Both the position numbers and the translations under genes were made by a program. The notes beneath the pieces were generated by a model. It searched no databases and was not told the DNA's origin. It worked only from the letters and a program-made list of their open reading frames with translations. 64,000 bases of DNA, from NCBI RefSeq assembly GCF_002920635.1, contig NZ_PQSR01000035.1, positions 1-64,000 of the forward strand, read 5' to 3'. Numbering within the stretch: position 1 is the stretch's first letter; each line of letters begins with the position of its first letter. Shown here one piece after another: positions 8,551 through 17,865 of this stretch. Source of the stretch: Streptomyces sp. Ru72 (GTDB lineage Bacteria; Actinomycetota; Actinomycetes; Streptomycetales; Streptomycetaceae).

Positions 8551-11500
8551 CACGACCACCACAACCCAGGCCGGTGAGGCCACCACCGCGGAACCCGGGC
8601 AGCCGTCGGGCCGCCGCCTCCGCCTGCCCGGAAGGGGCGGCGGCCCAGGAGGCGGCAACCAGCTGTTCCGCAACGCCTACGCGCTGATGCTCAACACCGG
8701 GATCTCCGCGGTGCTGGGCCTCGGCTACTGGCTGGTCGCGGCCCGCTACTACTCCGACGCCGCGGTCGGCCAGGGCTCGGCCGCGATCGCCGCGATGAAG
8801 CTGCTCGCCGGACTCACCGCGGTGACGCTCACGGGTGCCCTGGCCCGCTTCATCCCGGTCGCGGGGCGCGCCACCGGACGCCTCATCTTCCGTACATACG
8901 CGGCGAGTTCGGCCGTCGTGGCGGTCGCGGCGGCGATCTTCCTGCTGACGCTCGACGTGTGGGGGCCCTCATACCGCTTCCTGCACGGGCCGGCCAAGGG
9001 CCTGGGCTTCATCATGGCCATCGTCGCCTGGAACCTGCTCACGCTCCAGGACGGGGTGCTGACCGGGCTGCGCAGCGCGCCCTGGGTACCGGTCGGCAAC
9101 ACCGTGTTCTCCGCGGTGAAGCTCGCGCTGCTGGTCGGGCTCGCGGTCGCCATCCCGACGACCGGCGTCTTCGTCTCCTGGGTGCTGGCGATCGGCACCT
9201 CCGTGATACCGCTCGGCTGGCTGGTGTTCCGGCGCCTGGTGCCACGACACGTCAAGGCGACCGCGGGCCACTCCGGTCCACCGACGTTCAAGGAGATCGG
9301 CAGGTTCCTGGCCGGCGACTACACCGGCTCGCTTTTCTCCCTCGCCGTCGTCTACCTCGTGCCGGTGATCATCGCCTCGCAGGTCAGCTCCGAGGAGAAC
9401 GCGTACTTCTACATCACGACGACCATCGGCGGCACGGTCAACCTGCTCGCCATCAACATGGGCGCCTCGCTCACCGTCGAGGGCTCGCACGACCCGGCGC
9501 GGCTCGCCGCGAACACCCGGGCGGCGCTGAAGCGCATGGCCCGGATCATGCTGCCGGTGTGCGGGCTGCTGTTCCTGGGCGCGCCCGTCGTCCTGCACGT
9601 CTTCGGCGAGGGCTACGCCCACGCGGCGACCCCGCTGCTGCGCTGGTTCGCGGTCGGCGCCCTGCTGCGGGTCGTGATGGAGACGTACTTCGCGGTACTC
9701 CGCGCCCAGAGCCGTACCTCCGGACTCGCCTACCTCCAGGGGCTGCTGTGCGTCCTGGTGCTCGGGCTGACCGTCCTGCTGCTGCCCCGTATGGGCCTGA
9801 CCGGCGCCGGCGTCGCCGAGATCTCCAGCCTGGCGGTGATCGTGGCGATCGCCGCGCCGAAGCTGATCGGAATCGTGCGCGCCGCCCCGGCGGACGCCGT
9901 GCCCGAGGACGCGGCACCGGACGGGGACCTCGCCGACCTGGAGGTCCCCGAGCCGAGGAGAGGCCCGTCCTGGGCGAGGAAGCTGGACGCGGACACGCTG
10001 GCGCTCGGCGTCCACGTGGACTTCGACCACCAGGAGCGCAGGCCGGACGTGCGGCCGGGGCCGGGCACCCCTCCCGCGGGAACACCGGTGCCGTACAGCG
10101 GCCCGGACGGGGCGCGGGAGGAGGCGTCGGACGGCTCGGCCGCGGAGGCACGACCGGCCACGGACGACGCGCGCGTCCCCGGCTCTCTTCTGGGGCCGAT
10201 CGGGCTGGGCTGCCTGCTCGTCCTCGCGCTCCTGCTGTACTGGGTACCGGCGCTGGGGCTGAACGACGCCTCCCTGGACCGGATGGGCGGCCTCGGGCTG
10301 ATCTCCGTGCTGCCGCCGCCCACCCTGCTCGGCGCGGCACTCCTCGTCGTGGTGTTCACCGCCCTGCTGTGGCGCGGCCGCGAGCACAAGCTCCTGCTCC
10401 TTGCCACGCTGCTCGCCACCGTCGTCTCACTGCACGCGCTGCCCGCCGTGATCGAGAGCGAGCCGCGGTTCCCGACGGCCTGGCAGCACCTCGGGTTCCT
10501 GGACTACATCGACCGCACCGGGTCGGCCGTGCCCTTCCTCGACGCACGCTGGAGCTGGCCCGGATTCTTCGCGGTGGCCGCGTTCGTCGCCAAGGCCTGC
10601 GGGGTCACCGACCTCACCGAGGTCATCCGCTGGTGGCCGCTGACCATCCAGCTGCTCTATCTGGCGCCGATGTTCCTGCTGGTCCGCTCCATGCGGGCGA
10701 GCTGGCGGGCCAAGTGGACCGGTGTCTGGATCTTCGTGCTCAGTGGCTGGGTCGGCCAGGACTACTTCTCCCCGCAGGGCTTCACGTATCTGTTCTACCT
10801 CGCCTTCGTGGCGATCCTGCTGGTCTGGTTCCGCGCACCGCGCGTGCTGTGGACCAGGCGGCGCCCGGGCGAGGCCGAGGTGGAGCCCACCAGCCGCGGG
10901 CAACGCGCCGTGCTGCTCATGGTGCTGATCGCCCTGTACGCGGCGAGCGTGCCGGCGCACCAGCTCACCCCGTTCATGATGCTGGGCGTCCTGGCGGTGC
11001 TCGTCCTGGTGGGCCGCTCCGAACTGCGCGGTCTACCGGTGCTCTTCGCGGTGCTGGTCATGTTCTGGCTGGGCTTCATGGCGGAGCCGTACTGGTCCGG
11101 GCACTTCGACGAACTCTTCGGCGGCGTCGGCGGCGTCGGCAGCAATGTGTCGACGTCCGTCTCCGGCCGTATCCAGGGCGGCGACTCCACGCACAAGCTG
11201 GTGCTGTACACGCGCGTGCTGCTCGCCGGCGTCGTGATGGCGTTCGCCTGCTGGGGCTGGTGGCGGCGGCGCGAGCACAAGTACCGGGAGCGGTCGCTGC
11301 TGGTACTCACCTTCGTGCCGTTCCTGGGCTTCGGCATGCAGTCCTACGGCGGCGAGATGGCGCTGCGCGTGTTCATGTTCGCGGTGCCGGGCGCGGCCCT
11401 TCTCTGCGCGCTCGCCCTGTTCCCGCGCACCGGCGTGACGGCCGAGGAGCGGGACAAGGACCGGGTGAGCCTCGCCCCGCTGGCCGCACTGATGGCGGGC

Positions 11501-12199
11501 CTGCTGCTGATGGGCGGCTTCCTGGTGGCCCGCTGGGGCAACGAGCCGTTCGAGCGGATCCGCCCGGGCGAGGTCGCGGCCATGGACTATGTGTACGCGC
11601 ACGACAAGCCGTCGGTACGACTCCTGTGGCTGAGCAACGACACGGTCAACGACGTGACACCGGCGATGCCGTGGGGCGCCAGGGACATGGAGAAGGTGAA
11701 CTACGTGCCGACCCTGGCGCCCACCGATCCGGTCCTGGTGTCGGGGCTGGTCAAGTCGCTCAAGGACGCGGGCCCCAACTCGTACCTCATGGTGAACCGC
11801 AGCCAGGTGACGTATCTCCAGATGGACGTGGGCTACTCGGCGACCTGGGAATCCCGGCTCATCAGGAACCTGGACGACCGTCAGGAGCTGAAGAAGGTCC
11901 TGGTCAACGATGACGTGACCCTGTACGCGCTGCGCAAGCAGCCCGCCGGAGAGGTCCCGCAGCCGCATCCGGGCCCGATCGGCCCGCGGGTGACCTGGAC
12001 TCCGTGGTCGGTGGTCGGGGGGCTCGCGGCCGTGGCGCTGGTGCTGATGCTGACGGCGCGGGAGCTGGTGCGGGTCGCGGTGCGGCCGGGCGTACGGCAG
12101 CTGCGGGTGCTGCAGTCGAGCTTCTGGTTCTCGCTGCCGCTGCTGGCGGTGCTGCTGGCCTCGCTGGTGCAGCGGTTCCTGACCATGGGGAAGGGCTGA
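8543..12199 (+). CDS. Flippase (Wzx/MATE-like) fused to GT-C-like polytopic membrane domain
   Basis: The product is 1218 residues, more than twice a normal flippase. Residues about 30-440 form a 12-14-helix polysaccharide-flippase domain, starting NAYALMLNTGISAVLGLGYW, that should move lipid-linked glycans across the membrane. A charged Pro/Asp/Glu-rich linker (about 446-545) follows. Residues about 548-1000 hold roughly a dozen more helices, with an acidic first outer loop containing LDYIDRTGS and DARWSWPG. A soluble domain at about 1000-1135 and two final helices end the protein. The layout resembles GT-C transferases or Wzy-type polymerases, but no exact family is recognised. The frame is continuous, so fusion rather than two genes is seen directly. 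It overlaps the deacetylase gene by eight bases. Confidence 0.82.
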   Translation: MSDTTTTTQAGEATTAEPGQPSGRRLRLPGRGGGPGGGNQLFRNAYALMLNTGISAVLGLGYWLVAARYYSDAAVGQGSAAIAAMKLLAGLTAVTLTGALARFIPVAGRATGRLIFRTYAASSAVVAVAAAIFLLTLDVWGPSYRFLHGPAKGLGFIMAIVAWNLLTLQDGVLTGLRSAPWVPVGNTVFSAVKLALLVGLAVAIPTTGVFVSWVLAIGTSVIPLGWLVFRRLVPRHVKATAGHSGPPTFKEIGRFLAGDYTGSLFSLAVVYLVPVIIASQVSSEENAYFYITTTIGGTVNLLAINMGASLTVEGSHDPARLAANTRAALKRMARIMLPVCGLLFLGAPVVLHVFGEGYAHAATPLLRWFAVGALLRVVMETYFAVLRAQSRTSGLAYLQGLLCVLVLGLTVLLLPRMGLTGAGVAEISSLAVIVAIAAPKLIGIVRAAPADAVPEDAAPDGDLADLEVPEPRRGPSWARKLDADTLALGVHVDFDHQERRPDVRPGPGTPPAGTPVPYSGPDGAREEASDGSAAEARPATDDARVPGSLLGPIGLGCLLVLALLLYWVPALGLNDASLDRMGGLGLISVLPPPTLLGAALLVVVFTALLWRGREHKLLLLATLLATVVSLHALPAVIESEPRFPTAWQHLGFLDYIDRTGSAVPFLDARWSWPGFFAVAAFVAKACGVTDLTEVIRWWPLTIQLLYLAPMFLLVRSMRASWRAKWTGVWIFVLSGWVGQDYFSPQGFTYLFYLAFVAILLVWFRAPRVLWTRRRPGEAEVEPTSRGQRAVLLMVLIALYAASVPAHQLTPFMMLGVLAVLVLVGRSELRGLPVLFAVLVMFWLGFMAEPYWSGHFDELFGGVGGVGSNVSTSVSGRIQGGDSTHKLVLYTRVLLAGVVMAFACWGWWRRREHKYRERSLLVLTFVPFLGFGMQSYGGEMALRVFMFAVPGAALLCALALFPRTGVTAEERDKDRVSLAPLAALMAGLLLMGGFLVARWGNEPFERIRPGEVAAMDYVYAHDKPSVRLLWLSNDTVNDVTPAMPWGARDMEKVNYVPTLAPTDPVLVSGLVKSLKDAGPNSYLMVNRSQVTYLQMDVGYSATWESRLIRNLDDRQELKKVLVNDDVTLYALRKQPAGEVPQPHPGPIGPRVTWTPWSVVGGLAAVALVLMLTARELVRVAVRPGVRQLRVLQSSFWFSLPLLAVLLASLVQRFLTMGKG

Positions 12200-12270
12200 G
12201 GCTCACACCGTCTACAGGTGTCTAGGGGGGCGTACGAGGCCGTACCGGGGGGCGTACGGGGTGCAGCGGC

Positions 12271-13704
12271 TCAGCGCGGGAGCCACTTCACCTCGTACGC
12301 CTTCATGTCGAACCGCTTGCCGTCGACCTGGGCGCTGATCGTGCGGCCCAAGGTGTTCACCACCAGCACGACCTTGTCGGTGGCGAGGACACGGACGTTC
12401 GGGACGTCGTCGGGGGCCACCGTCACCGTCCGGTACGCGGCGCCGGGCGGGAACTCCTTGGAGAAACGGGACACCAGGCCGTACATCGGCAGTGCCCGGC
12501 CGCCGGCGGCGGTGTCGGTCGGCGTCCACAGACAGCCGGGGCAGTCGGTGCCCTTCTCGTCCTCCGGGTTCCAGTAGAAGCCCGAGGACGCGCCGCCCTT
12601 GACCAGGGCGATCATCCCGGCGGCCTGCACGGCGACGCGGCGGTCCTCGCTCCACCCCCTGCGCTCGTCATCGCCGTCGGCGGGCTCGACGTAGTACTCG
12701 GCCCACCACAGCGGCAGGTCGTGGGTCTGCCGGCGCACCCACGCGCCGACGGCGGTGAACTTGTCGGTCGCGGCGAACTCGTTCGGAAGCAGCTCGTCGT
12801 CGTTGGTGTAGCTGGAGCCGTCCACCACGACGAAGTCGGCACCCGCCTTGTGCGTGTTCCAGTAGCTGAAGGCGTCGATGATCCGCTGGTCCATGGCGCC
12901 CCAGGGGCCGCGCAGGGCGGTGGAGGCGTTCTCCTTCTGCCGCGGGTCGACGCTGTCCATGACGAGGTACGGGCCGCCCACCATGATCTCGGGGTTGACC
13001 TGCTTGAGCGCCTTGTAGACCAGGTTGTACAGCTCGGTGTACCCCTCGTAGTCCCAGCGGGCCCTGGAGTCGTTCCAGAAGCCCTTGAACTCGTTCCAGA
13101 CGATGAAGTGGCGTACGTCCGGGTAGCGCCTGGCGACGGTCGCGGCGAGGGCGGCGTAGTCCTTGAAGTGCTCGGGCCTCGGGGCGGTCTCGAGCGCGGT
13201 CTGGCTCCAGTCGGTGTTGTCCGCGCCCGCCCTGCCGCCCTTCATCCAGTCCGGGGCGCAGCACAGGGTGACGACCGGGGTGCCGCCGGTCTTGCGGACG
13301 AAGTCGATACGGCGGTCCATCGCCGCGAAGTCGTATCGGCCCTTGACCGGTTCCGGGTTGTCGGCGCCCCACCCCATGATCGCCTGGTTCTGCGGCAGCA
13401 CGGCCCCGGACAGCAGCCCCTCGACGCGCCCGGTGGCGGCGTCGCTGCCCTGGTCGGCGCTGTACTGGGTGTGGGTGAAGCCCCAGCCGACGTCCGGTTT
13501 CGTCACCTCGGGCGGGGTGGCGGGGGTGCCGTGCACCTTGTCGCCGTCGCGCGTCGTGCCTCTGATGCTCGCGCCGTTCCCGGGCAGTGTGCTGATCAGT
13601 GTGACCAGCAGGGCCAGAGCGGCCACGGCCACGCCGAGCAGTGCGGTGAGTCGCCACCGCCGTTCCCCCGAATTCCACCCATGACGTCCCATCATGGGCC
13701 ACAC
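12271..13704 (-). CDS. Membrane-anchored GH39-like (clan GH-A) glycoside hydrolase
   Basis: The 477-residue protein has one N-terminal hydrophobic helix (LTALLGVAVAALALLVTLIS, about residues 18-38) and then a TIM-barrel hydrolase. The acid/base Glu is in FIVWNEFKGFW (about residue 202) and the likely nucleophile Glu in PLWWAEYYVEP (about 333), the two-Glu arrangement of clan GH-A. The family contains xylosidases, iduronidases and bacterial polysaccharide-cleaving PslG-like enzymes. It lies convergent to and 71 bases from the flippase fusion, which suggests it trims or releases the polymer made by that locus. GTG 13704 was chosen because AAGGAG lies eight bases upstream; the anchor helix follows directly. 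Substrate is not known. Confidence 0.82.
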   Translation of the reverse strand: MWPMMGRHGWNSGERRWRLTALLGVAVAALALLVTLISTLPGNGASIRGTTRDGDKVHGTPATPPEVTKPDVGWGFTHTQYSADQGSDAATGRVEGLLSGAVLPQNQAIMGWGADNPEPVKGRYDFAAMDRRIDFVRKTGGTPVVTLCCAPDWMKGGRAGADNTDWSQTALETAPRPEHFKDYAALAATVARRYPDVRHFIVWNEFKGFWNDSRARWDYEGYTELYNLVYKALKQVNPEIMVGGPYLVMDSVDPRQKENASTALRGPWGAMDQRIIDAFSYWNTHKAGADFVVVDGSSYTNDDELLPNEFAATDKFTAVGAWVRRQTHDLPLWWAEYYVEPADGDDERRGWSEDRRVAVQAAGMIALVKGGASSGFYWNPEDEKGTDCPGCLWTPTDTAAGGRALPMYGLVSRFSKEFPPGAAYRTVTVAPDDVPNVRVLATDKVVLVVNTLGRTISAQVDGKRFDMKAYEVKWLPR

Positions 13705-13850
13705 TAACGGCGCTCCTTGGGCCGCGGACAGATTTCGGCTGCGACAGCCAGGTAACAGCATGAACCGGAAGGATCTGATCCGCCGGGTATACACCAGGCA
13801 AAGACGACACATCCGGCGCACCGCGGAAAGCGGATGCACCAGGGGGCCCC

Positions 13851-14963
13851 GTGACGGATCATGGCGGCATGTCTGCCAACCCATACGACGCTCTGCCGGT
13901 CCGGCTCAACGTCGACGACAGCGACTCCCCCTCCGACGTCGTCGACGCGCTGTTCCTCGGCCGCTTCGCGACGGGCGAGCAGCCCTACTCCCACGCCGCG
14001 AACATCGACCGGGTACGGTCCGGGGCCACGCTCCTGCCGCCGGGCGCCCGGGTGCTGCGGGTCGCCCGCGACGACGACCGCAGCGCGACGCTCGCCGAGG
14101 GCGACGGCTGGACGCTGCTGGTGTCCCGCTGGAACCGCGGCGCGGACGTCACGGTGACCGCGACCAGCGCCGAGCTGGCGGAGAAGGTGCTGGGCGAGGC
14201 CACGGACGGCGCGGCCGACGAGCCGGAGCCGCAGCCGGAGAACGTGACGATGGGGTTCTGGTACGTGTCGCCGCGACGCGGCCCGCACCGTACGACACGG
14301 CAGATCTCGGCGGGCACCTGGGAGGAGGTCCGCCCGAACTACACGGCGCCGGTGGCGGACGCCATGGACCGGCTGATGAAGACGACCCCGGAGGACATCG
14401 CGGGCCGTCTGCTGCTGCTCCACGGCCCGCCGGGCACGGGCAAGACCTCGGCGCTGCGGACGCTGGCCCGTTCGTGGCGGGACTGGTGCCAGGTGGACTG
14501 CGTCCTGGACCCGGAGCGGCTCTTCAGCGACGTCGGCTATCTGATGGACATCGCGATCGGCGAGGAGGACACGGCCGGCAAGGGCCGCTGGCGGCTGCTC
14601 CTGCTGGAGGACTGCGACGAACTGATCCGCGGCGAGGCGAAGCACACGGCGGGCCAGGCGCTGTCCCGCCTGCTGAACCTGACGGACGGACTGCTGGGGC
14701 AGGGCCGCAACGTGCTGGTGGGCGTGACGACGAACGAGGACCTGGAGCGCCTGCACCCGGCCGTCGTCCGGCCCGGCCGCTGCCTGGCCCGTATCGAGGT
14801 CGGCCCGCTCACCCGCACGGAGGCGGTGAGCTGGCTGGGCCGCGAGGAGGGGATCGGCCGCGACGGCGCGACGCTGGCGGAGCTGTACGCGCTGCGGCGG
14901 GGCACGTCCCCGGCTTCGGTGCCGGACCAGCGGGCGGGAGCGGGCGCGGGACTGTACCTGTAG
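13851..14963 (+). CDS. AAA-family ATPase with DUF5925-type N-domain
   Basis: The 370-residue protein has a roughly 170-residue N-terminal domain, then one AAA module. Walker A is LHGPPGTGKTSAL (about residue 188), Walker B LLLLEDCDELI (about 252), and sensor 1 and Arg finger lie in VLVGVTTNEDLERLHPAVVRPGRC. Such ATPases remodel proteins; the partner is unknown. GTG 13851 is preceded by a G-run four bases upstream; ATG 13869 is a possible alternative start without a good site. It is divergent from the GH39-like gene and not obviously part of the polysaccharide operon. The C-terminus is short and Gly-rich. Confidence 0.82.
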   Translation: MTDHGGMSANPYDALPVRLNVDDSDSPSDVVDALFLGRFATGEQPYSHAANIDRVRSGATLLPPGARVLRVARDDDRSATLAEGDGWTLLVSRWNRGADVTVTATSAELAEKVLGEATDGAADEPEPQPENVTMGFWYVSPRRGPHRTTRQISAGTWEEVRPNYTAPVADAMDRLMKTTPEDIAGRLLLLHGPPGTGKTSALRTLARSWRDWCQVDCVLDPERLFSDVGYLMDIAIGEEDTAGKGRWRLLLLEDCDELIRGEAKHTAGQALSRLLNLTDGLLGQGRNVLVGVTTNEDLERLHPAVVRPGRCLARIEVGPLTRTEAVSWLGREEGIGRDGATLAELYALRRGTSPASVPDQRAGAGAGLYL

Positions 14964-15077
14964 GGGCACGAAGCCGCCGCCGGGTACGACGCCTGGAGCG
15001 GGGCCGGGACCGGCGTCGACACCCGGAGCCGGGGGCACGACCGGCGCCGCCACGGCGACCGGTGCTTTGATGGACAT

Positions 15078-15866
15078 ATGACCCTGTTCGTCGGCACGTC
15101 GGGGTGGCAGTACCGGGACTGGCGGGACGTCCTCTACCCGGCGGACGTCCCCATGCGGCTGTGGCTGGAGGAGTACGCGACGCGGTTCGCCACGGTGGAG
15201 GTCAACAACGCGTTCTACCGGCTGCCGTCGCGGGAGACGTTCGAGGCCTGGCGGGAGCGGGTGCCGGCGGACTTCGTGGTGGCGGTGAAGGCGAGCCGCT
15301 ACCTGACGCACATCAAGCGGCTCAAGGAGCCCGAGGAGCCGGTGCACCGTCTGATGAGCCACGCGGCCGGGCTCGGCAGCCGCCTGGGCCCGGTCCTGCT
15401 CCAGCTCCCGCCCACCCTGCGCGCGGATCCGGCGCTCCTGGACGACTGCCTCGCCTGCTTCCCGTCCGGCACCCGGGTCGCGGTGGAGCCACGCCACGAC
15501 TCCTGGTGGACCCCCGAGGTGCGCGCCGTGCTGGAGGCGCGGGGCGCCGCCCTGTGCTGGGCCGACGTCCTGTCCCGCCCGGTCACCCCGCTGTGGCGCA
15601 CCACGGACTGGGGCTACATCCGCTTCCACACGGGGCGGGCCCGCCCGTGGCCCCGCTACGGCCGCCGGTCCCTGACGACGTGGGTCCAGCGGATCGGGGC
15701 GGTGTGGCCGGAGGAGGTGGACGTCTACGCCTACTTCAACAACGACCCGCACGCGGCGGCGGTCCTGGACGCGACGGTGTTCGCGCGGTTGGCGACCACG
15801 GCGGGCATGCGGGTGACACGCACGCCTCGAAAGCTGCCCGCCCCAGCCGCGGACACGGCGACGTGA
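15078..15866 (+). CDS. DUF72 (YecE-like) family protein
   Basis: The 262-residue protein begins LFVGTSGWQYRDWRD and ends with the family-typical VYAYFNNDPHAAAV segment, both signatures of the DUF72/YecE TIM-barrel family. Conserved aromatic and acidic residues in the middle (FYRLPSRETFEAW, VAVEPRHDSWW) fit. The biochemical role of DUF72 proteins is not established; a nucleic-acid or nuclease link has been suggested for the fold. A cytoplasmic location is expected because no signal peptide is present. It is monocistronic, with about 115 bases separating it from the AAA gene. Confidence 0.85.
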   Translation: MTLFVGTSGWQYRDWRDVLYPADVPMRLWLEEYATRFATVEVNNAFYRLPSRETFEAWRERVPADFVVAVKASRYLTHIKRLKEPEEPVHRLMSHAAGLGSRLGPVLLQLPPTLRADPALLDDCLACFPSGTRVAVEPRHDSWWTPEVRAVLEARGAALCWADVLSRPVTPLWRTTDWGYIRFHTGRARPWPRYGRRSLTTWVQRIGAVWPEEVDVYAYFNNDPHAAAVLDATVFARLATTAGMRVTRTPRKLPAPAADTAT

Positions 15867-16014
15867 CCGCCTCCCGCCGCAGCGGTGGGTCGCCTCTTTC
15901 CACCGCACAACGGCGATCAGCCACGACGGCGGAGCTGGGGTCCCCCACGCCGTCGAGGCAGTGGGGCGGCTGCCGAACCCTCCCCGCCACCCGGCGGCCG
16001 GCCGACCGCACTGC

Positions 16015-16383
16015 TCAACGCCCGTAGGCCGCCCGCAGGGCATCCCGCACAGCGGCCAACGCCGCCTCCTCGCCCAGTCCCAGCCGTCGCGCCCTTTCGG
16101 CGTAGGCGGAGGCGGCGGCAGCCGCCTCTCGCTCCGCGGCCGAGCCTGCGGCAGCCACGAACGTGCCGTTGCGCCCCCGTGTCTCGATCACGCCGTCCTC
16201 CTCCAGCGCCCGGTACGCCTTCGCCACCGTGTTCGCCGCGAGGCCGAGGGACTCGGCCAGCCCCCGTACGGTCGGCAGCCGGTACCCGACCGGCAGCGCC
16301 CCCGCCCGGGCCTGCTCGGAGATCTGCGCCCGCACCTGTTCGTACGGTGGCGCGCTCCCATCGATGTGGATCTTCAAGGTCAC
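16015..16383 (-). CDS. GntR-family transcriptional regulator, short YtrA type
   Basis: The 122-residue protein is a winged-helix GntR regulator: PPYEQVRAQISEQARAG, then LPTVRGLAESLGLAANTVAKAYRALEEDG (as two adjoining segments, about residues 35-65), then the wing IETRGRNGTFVA. The C-terminal part is only about 45 residues, too short for a ligand-binding FadR or HutC domain and typical of the YtrA subgroup. That subgroup usually controls a neighbouring ABC transporter, but none is next to it here. GTG 16383 was chosen because GGGAG lies about nine bases upstream and the protein then matches the usual YtrA N-terminus. The divergent neighbour is a GNAT gene, a possible target. Confidence 0.88.
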   Translation of the reverse strand: MTLKIHIDGSAPPYEQVRAQISEQARAGALPVGYRLPTVRGLAESLGLAANTVAKAYRALEEDGVIETRGRNGTFVAAAGSAAEREAAAAASAYAERARRLGLGEEAALAAVRDALRAAYGR

Positions 16384-16440
16384 GGCCCGATTCTCCCGCA
16401 CCCACCGGAAAATGAGAGGCATCCCCGCGCCCGACCCGGA

Positions 16441-16446
16441 TACCGT
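16441..16446 (+). promoter_or_regulatory. -10 element TACCGT for leaderless GNAT transcript
   Basis: TACCGT fits the Streptomyces TANNNT -10 pattern and ends eight bases before ATG 16455. No ribosome-binding site lies between, which suggests transcription starts at or near the start codon. Confidence 0.5.
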
Positions 16447-16454
16447 GCGCCCCC

Positions 16455-17384
16455 ATGACAGTGATCGTGCGCGACCTCCGTCCCGACGTACGAGCCGACA
16501 CCGAGGGCTTCGCCCGGGTCCGGCGACTCGCCCTCCCCTTCATCCTGTTCACCCCGGAGTCCATCGCCTACGACGCCGCCCACATGCATGCCGACGTCCG
16601 CTACCGCCCGCTCGTGGCCGAGGAGGACGGCGAGATCATCGGCACGGCCCAGGTCCACCTCGCCCATGAGAGCCGGGAGCCCGGCCAGGGCAACCTCAAC
16701 ATCTACGTGCACCCCAAACGCACCCGCCGCGGCGCGGGCACGCTCCTCGTCCGCGCCGCCGAGGAGCACCTGGCCTCCGTGGGCGCCACCAGGATCTTCG
16801 CCTGGGTCCTGGACGAGCCCGGCAACCGCGCCTTCGCGGAACGGCACGGCTACAAGCGCAGTCGCTCCGCCCACTTCCTCCGCCTGGATCTGGCGAACGG
16901 CACCCTGCCCCCACTCCAGGACCCCCCGCCGGGCGTCGAGCTGCGCACCGGCGCGGACTTCGCGGACGACCCTCGCCCCCTGTTCGAACTGGACGCGGAG
17001 ACGATGTCCGACGAGCCGAGCGACATCGCATACGAGTTCACCGACTACGAGGCCTGGCTCGAGGAGACCTGGCGCCACCCCCTCTTCAGCCCCGAGCTGA
17101 CCTCGGTGGCGGTGGTCGACGGCCGCCCCGTGGCGTTCAGCGCGGCCCGCACCGACGGCGACACCCGCTACGGCACCGTGATGACCGGTACGGCCCGCGC
17201 CTTCCGCGGCCGGGGCCTCGCCAAGCTCGCCAAGAACCACTCCCTGCACCGTGCCCGTGCCGCCGGGTACACGGAGGCGTTCACGGGCAACGACGCGGGC
17301 AACGGCCCGATGATCGCGATCAACAAGGGGTTCGGCTACGAGATCTGCGGCACGGAGGTGCGCCATGTCCGCGAACTCGGCTGA
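16455..17384 (+). CDS. Two-domain GNAT N-acetyltransferase
   Basis: The 309-residue protein carries two GNAT folds. The first (about residues 1-150) has the acetyl-CoA loop in VHPKRTRRGAGTLLV; the second (about 160-309) has TAFRGRGLAKLAKN, a good match to the R-x-x-G-x-G/A pyrophosphate loop. Two-domain GNATs of this kind acetylate small molecules, antibiotics or mycothiol-like substrates; the closest layout is that of MshD, but the substrate cannot be assigned. The gene end overlaps the DUF402 gene by 20 bases in another frame. The start has no Shine-Dalgarno sequence but a TANNNT -10 element eight bases upstream. Confidence 0.85.
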   Translation: MTVIVRDLRPDVRADTEGFARVRRLALPFILFTPESIAYDAAHMHADVRYRPLVAEEDGEIIGTAQVHLAHESREPGQGNLNIYVHPKRTRRGAGTLLVRAAEEHLASVGATRIFAWVLDEPGNRAFAERHGYKRSRSAHFLRLDLANGTLPPLQDPPPGVELRTGADFADDPRPLFELDAETMSDEPSDIAYEFTDYEAWLEETWRHPLFSPELTSVAVVDGRPVAFSAARTDGDTRYGTVMTGTARAFRGRGLAKLAKNHSLHRARAAGYTEAFTGNDAGNGPMIAINKGFGYEICGTEVRHVRELG

Positions 17385-17865
17385 GACGGCGACCCCGGTG
17401 GACGTCGTCCTGGTCAAGGCGGGCCGTACGAAGATCCGTTACAGGGGCGAGCTCGTGGCCGACGACGGCAACCGGATCGCCGTACGCGCTCCCTGGGCGG
17501 GCGACGGCGTCCGCGACTTCGGCTTCGTGCGGTTCGAGCCCGGTGACGTCTTCACCGAGTACTACTGGCGCGACCGGTGGTATGCGGTGAAGGAGGTCAG
17601 GGACGCGCGGGGCACGCTCAAGGGCTGGTACTGCGACATCACCCGCCCCGCCACGGTCTCCGGCTCCGAACTCGTCGTGGAGGACCTCGACCTGGACCTG
17701 TGGCGCTCGGCGGACGGCACGGCCGTACTGCGCCTGGACGAGGACGAGTTCGCGGCGAGCGGCCTCGCGGCCAGGGACCCGGAAGCCGCGGCGGCCGCGG
17801 TGAGCGCCCTGGACGAGCTCGAACTCCTGGCCAAGGAGGGAAGCTTCGCGGCTCTGCTGCACTGA
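17365..17865 (+). CDS. DUF402 (FomD-like) family protein
   Basis: The 166-residue protein contains the DUF402 core: FEPGDVFTEYYWRDRWYAV (about residues 54-72) followed by KGWYCDITRPATV, with conserved Asp and Tyr residues that bind divalent metal in characterised members. The family includes the FomD hydrolase of fosfomycin biosynthesis and nucleoside phosphatases, so a phosphoester or nucleotide hydrolase role is plausible. ATG 17365 lies inside the end of the GNAT gene (20-base overlap), so the two are probably co-translated. No signal peptide is present. A 14-bp tandem repeat follows the stop codon. Confidence 0.82.
   Translation: MSANSAETATPVDVVLVKAGRTKIRYRGELVADDGNRIAVRAPWAGDGVRDFGFVRFEPGDVFTEYYWRDRWYAVKEVRDARGTLKGWYCDITRPATVSGSELVVEDLDLDLWRSADGTAVLRLDEDEFAASGLAARDPEAAAAAVSALDELELLAKEGSFAALLH

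Noticed and set aside
8959..11913. 984-residue open frame inside the flippase fusion gene
   Set aside because: It is a frame-shifted shadow rich in Arg, Pro and Gly, with no family resemblance.
13704..16043. 779-residue minus-strand frame over the AAA and DUF72 genes
   Set aside because: It lies opposite two well-supported genes and has the Arg/His/Gln-rich composition of a shadow frame.
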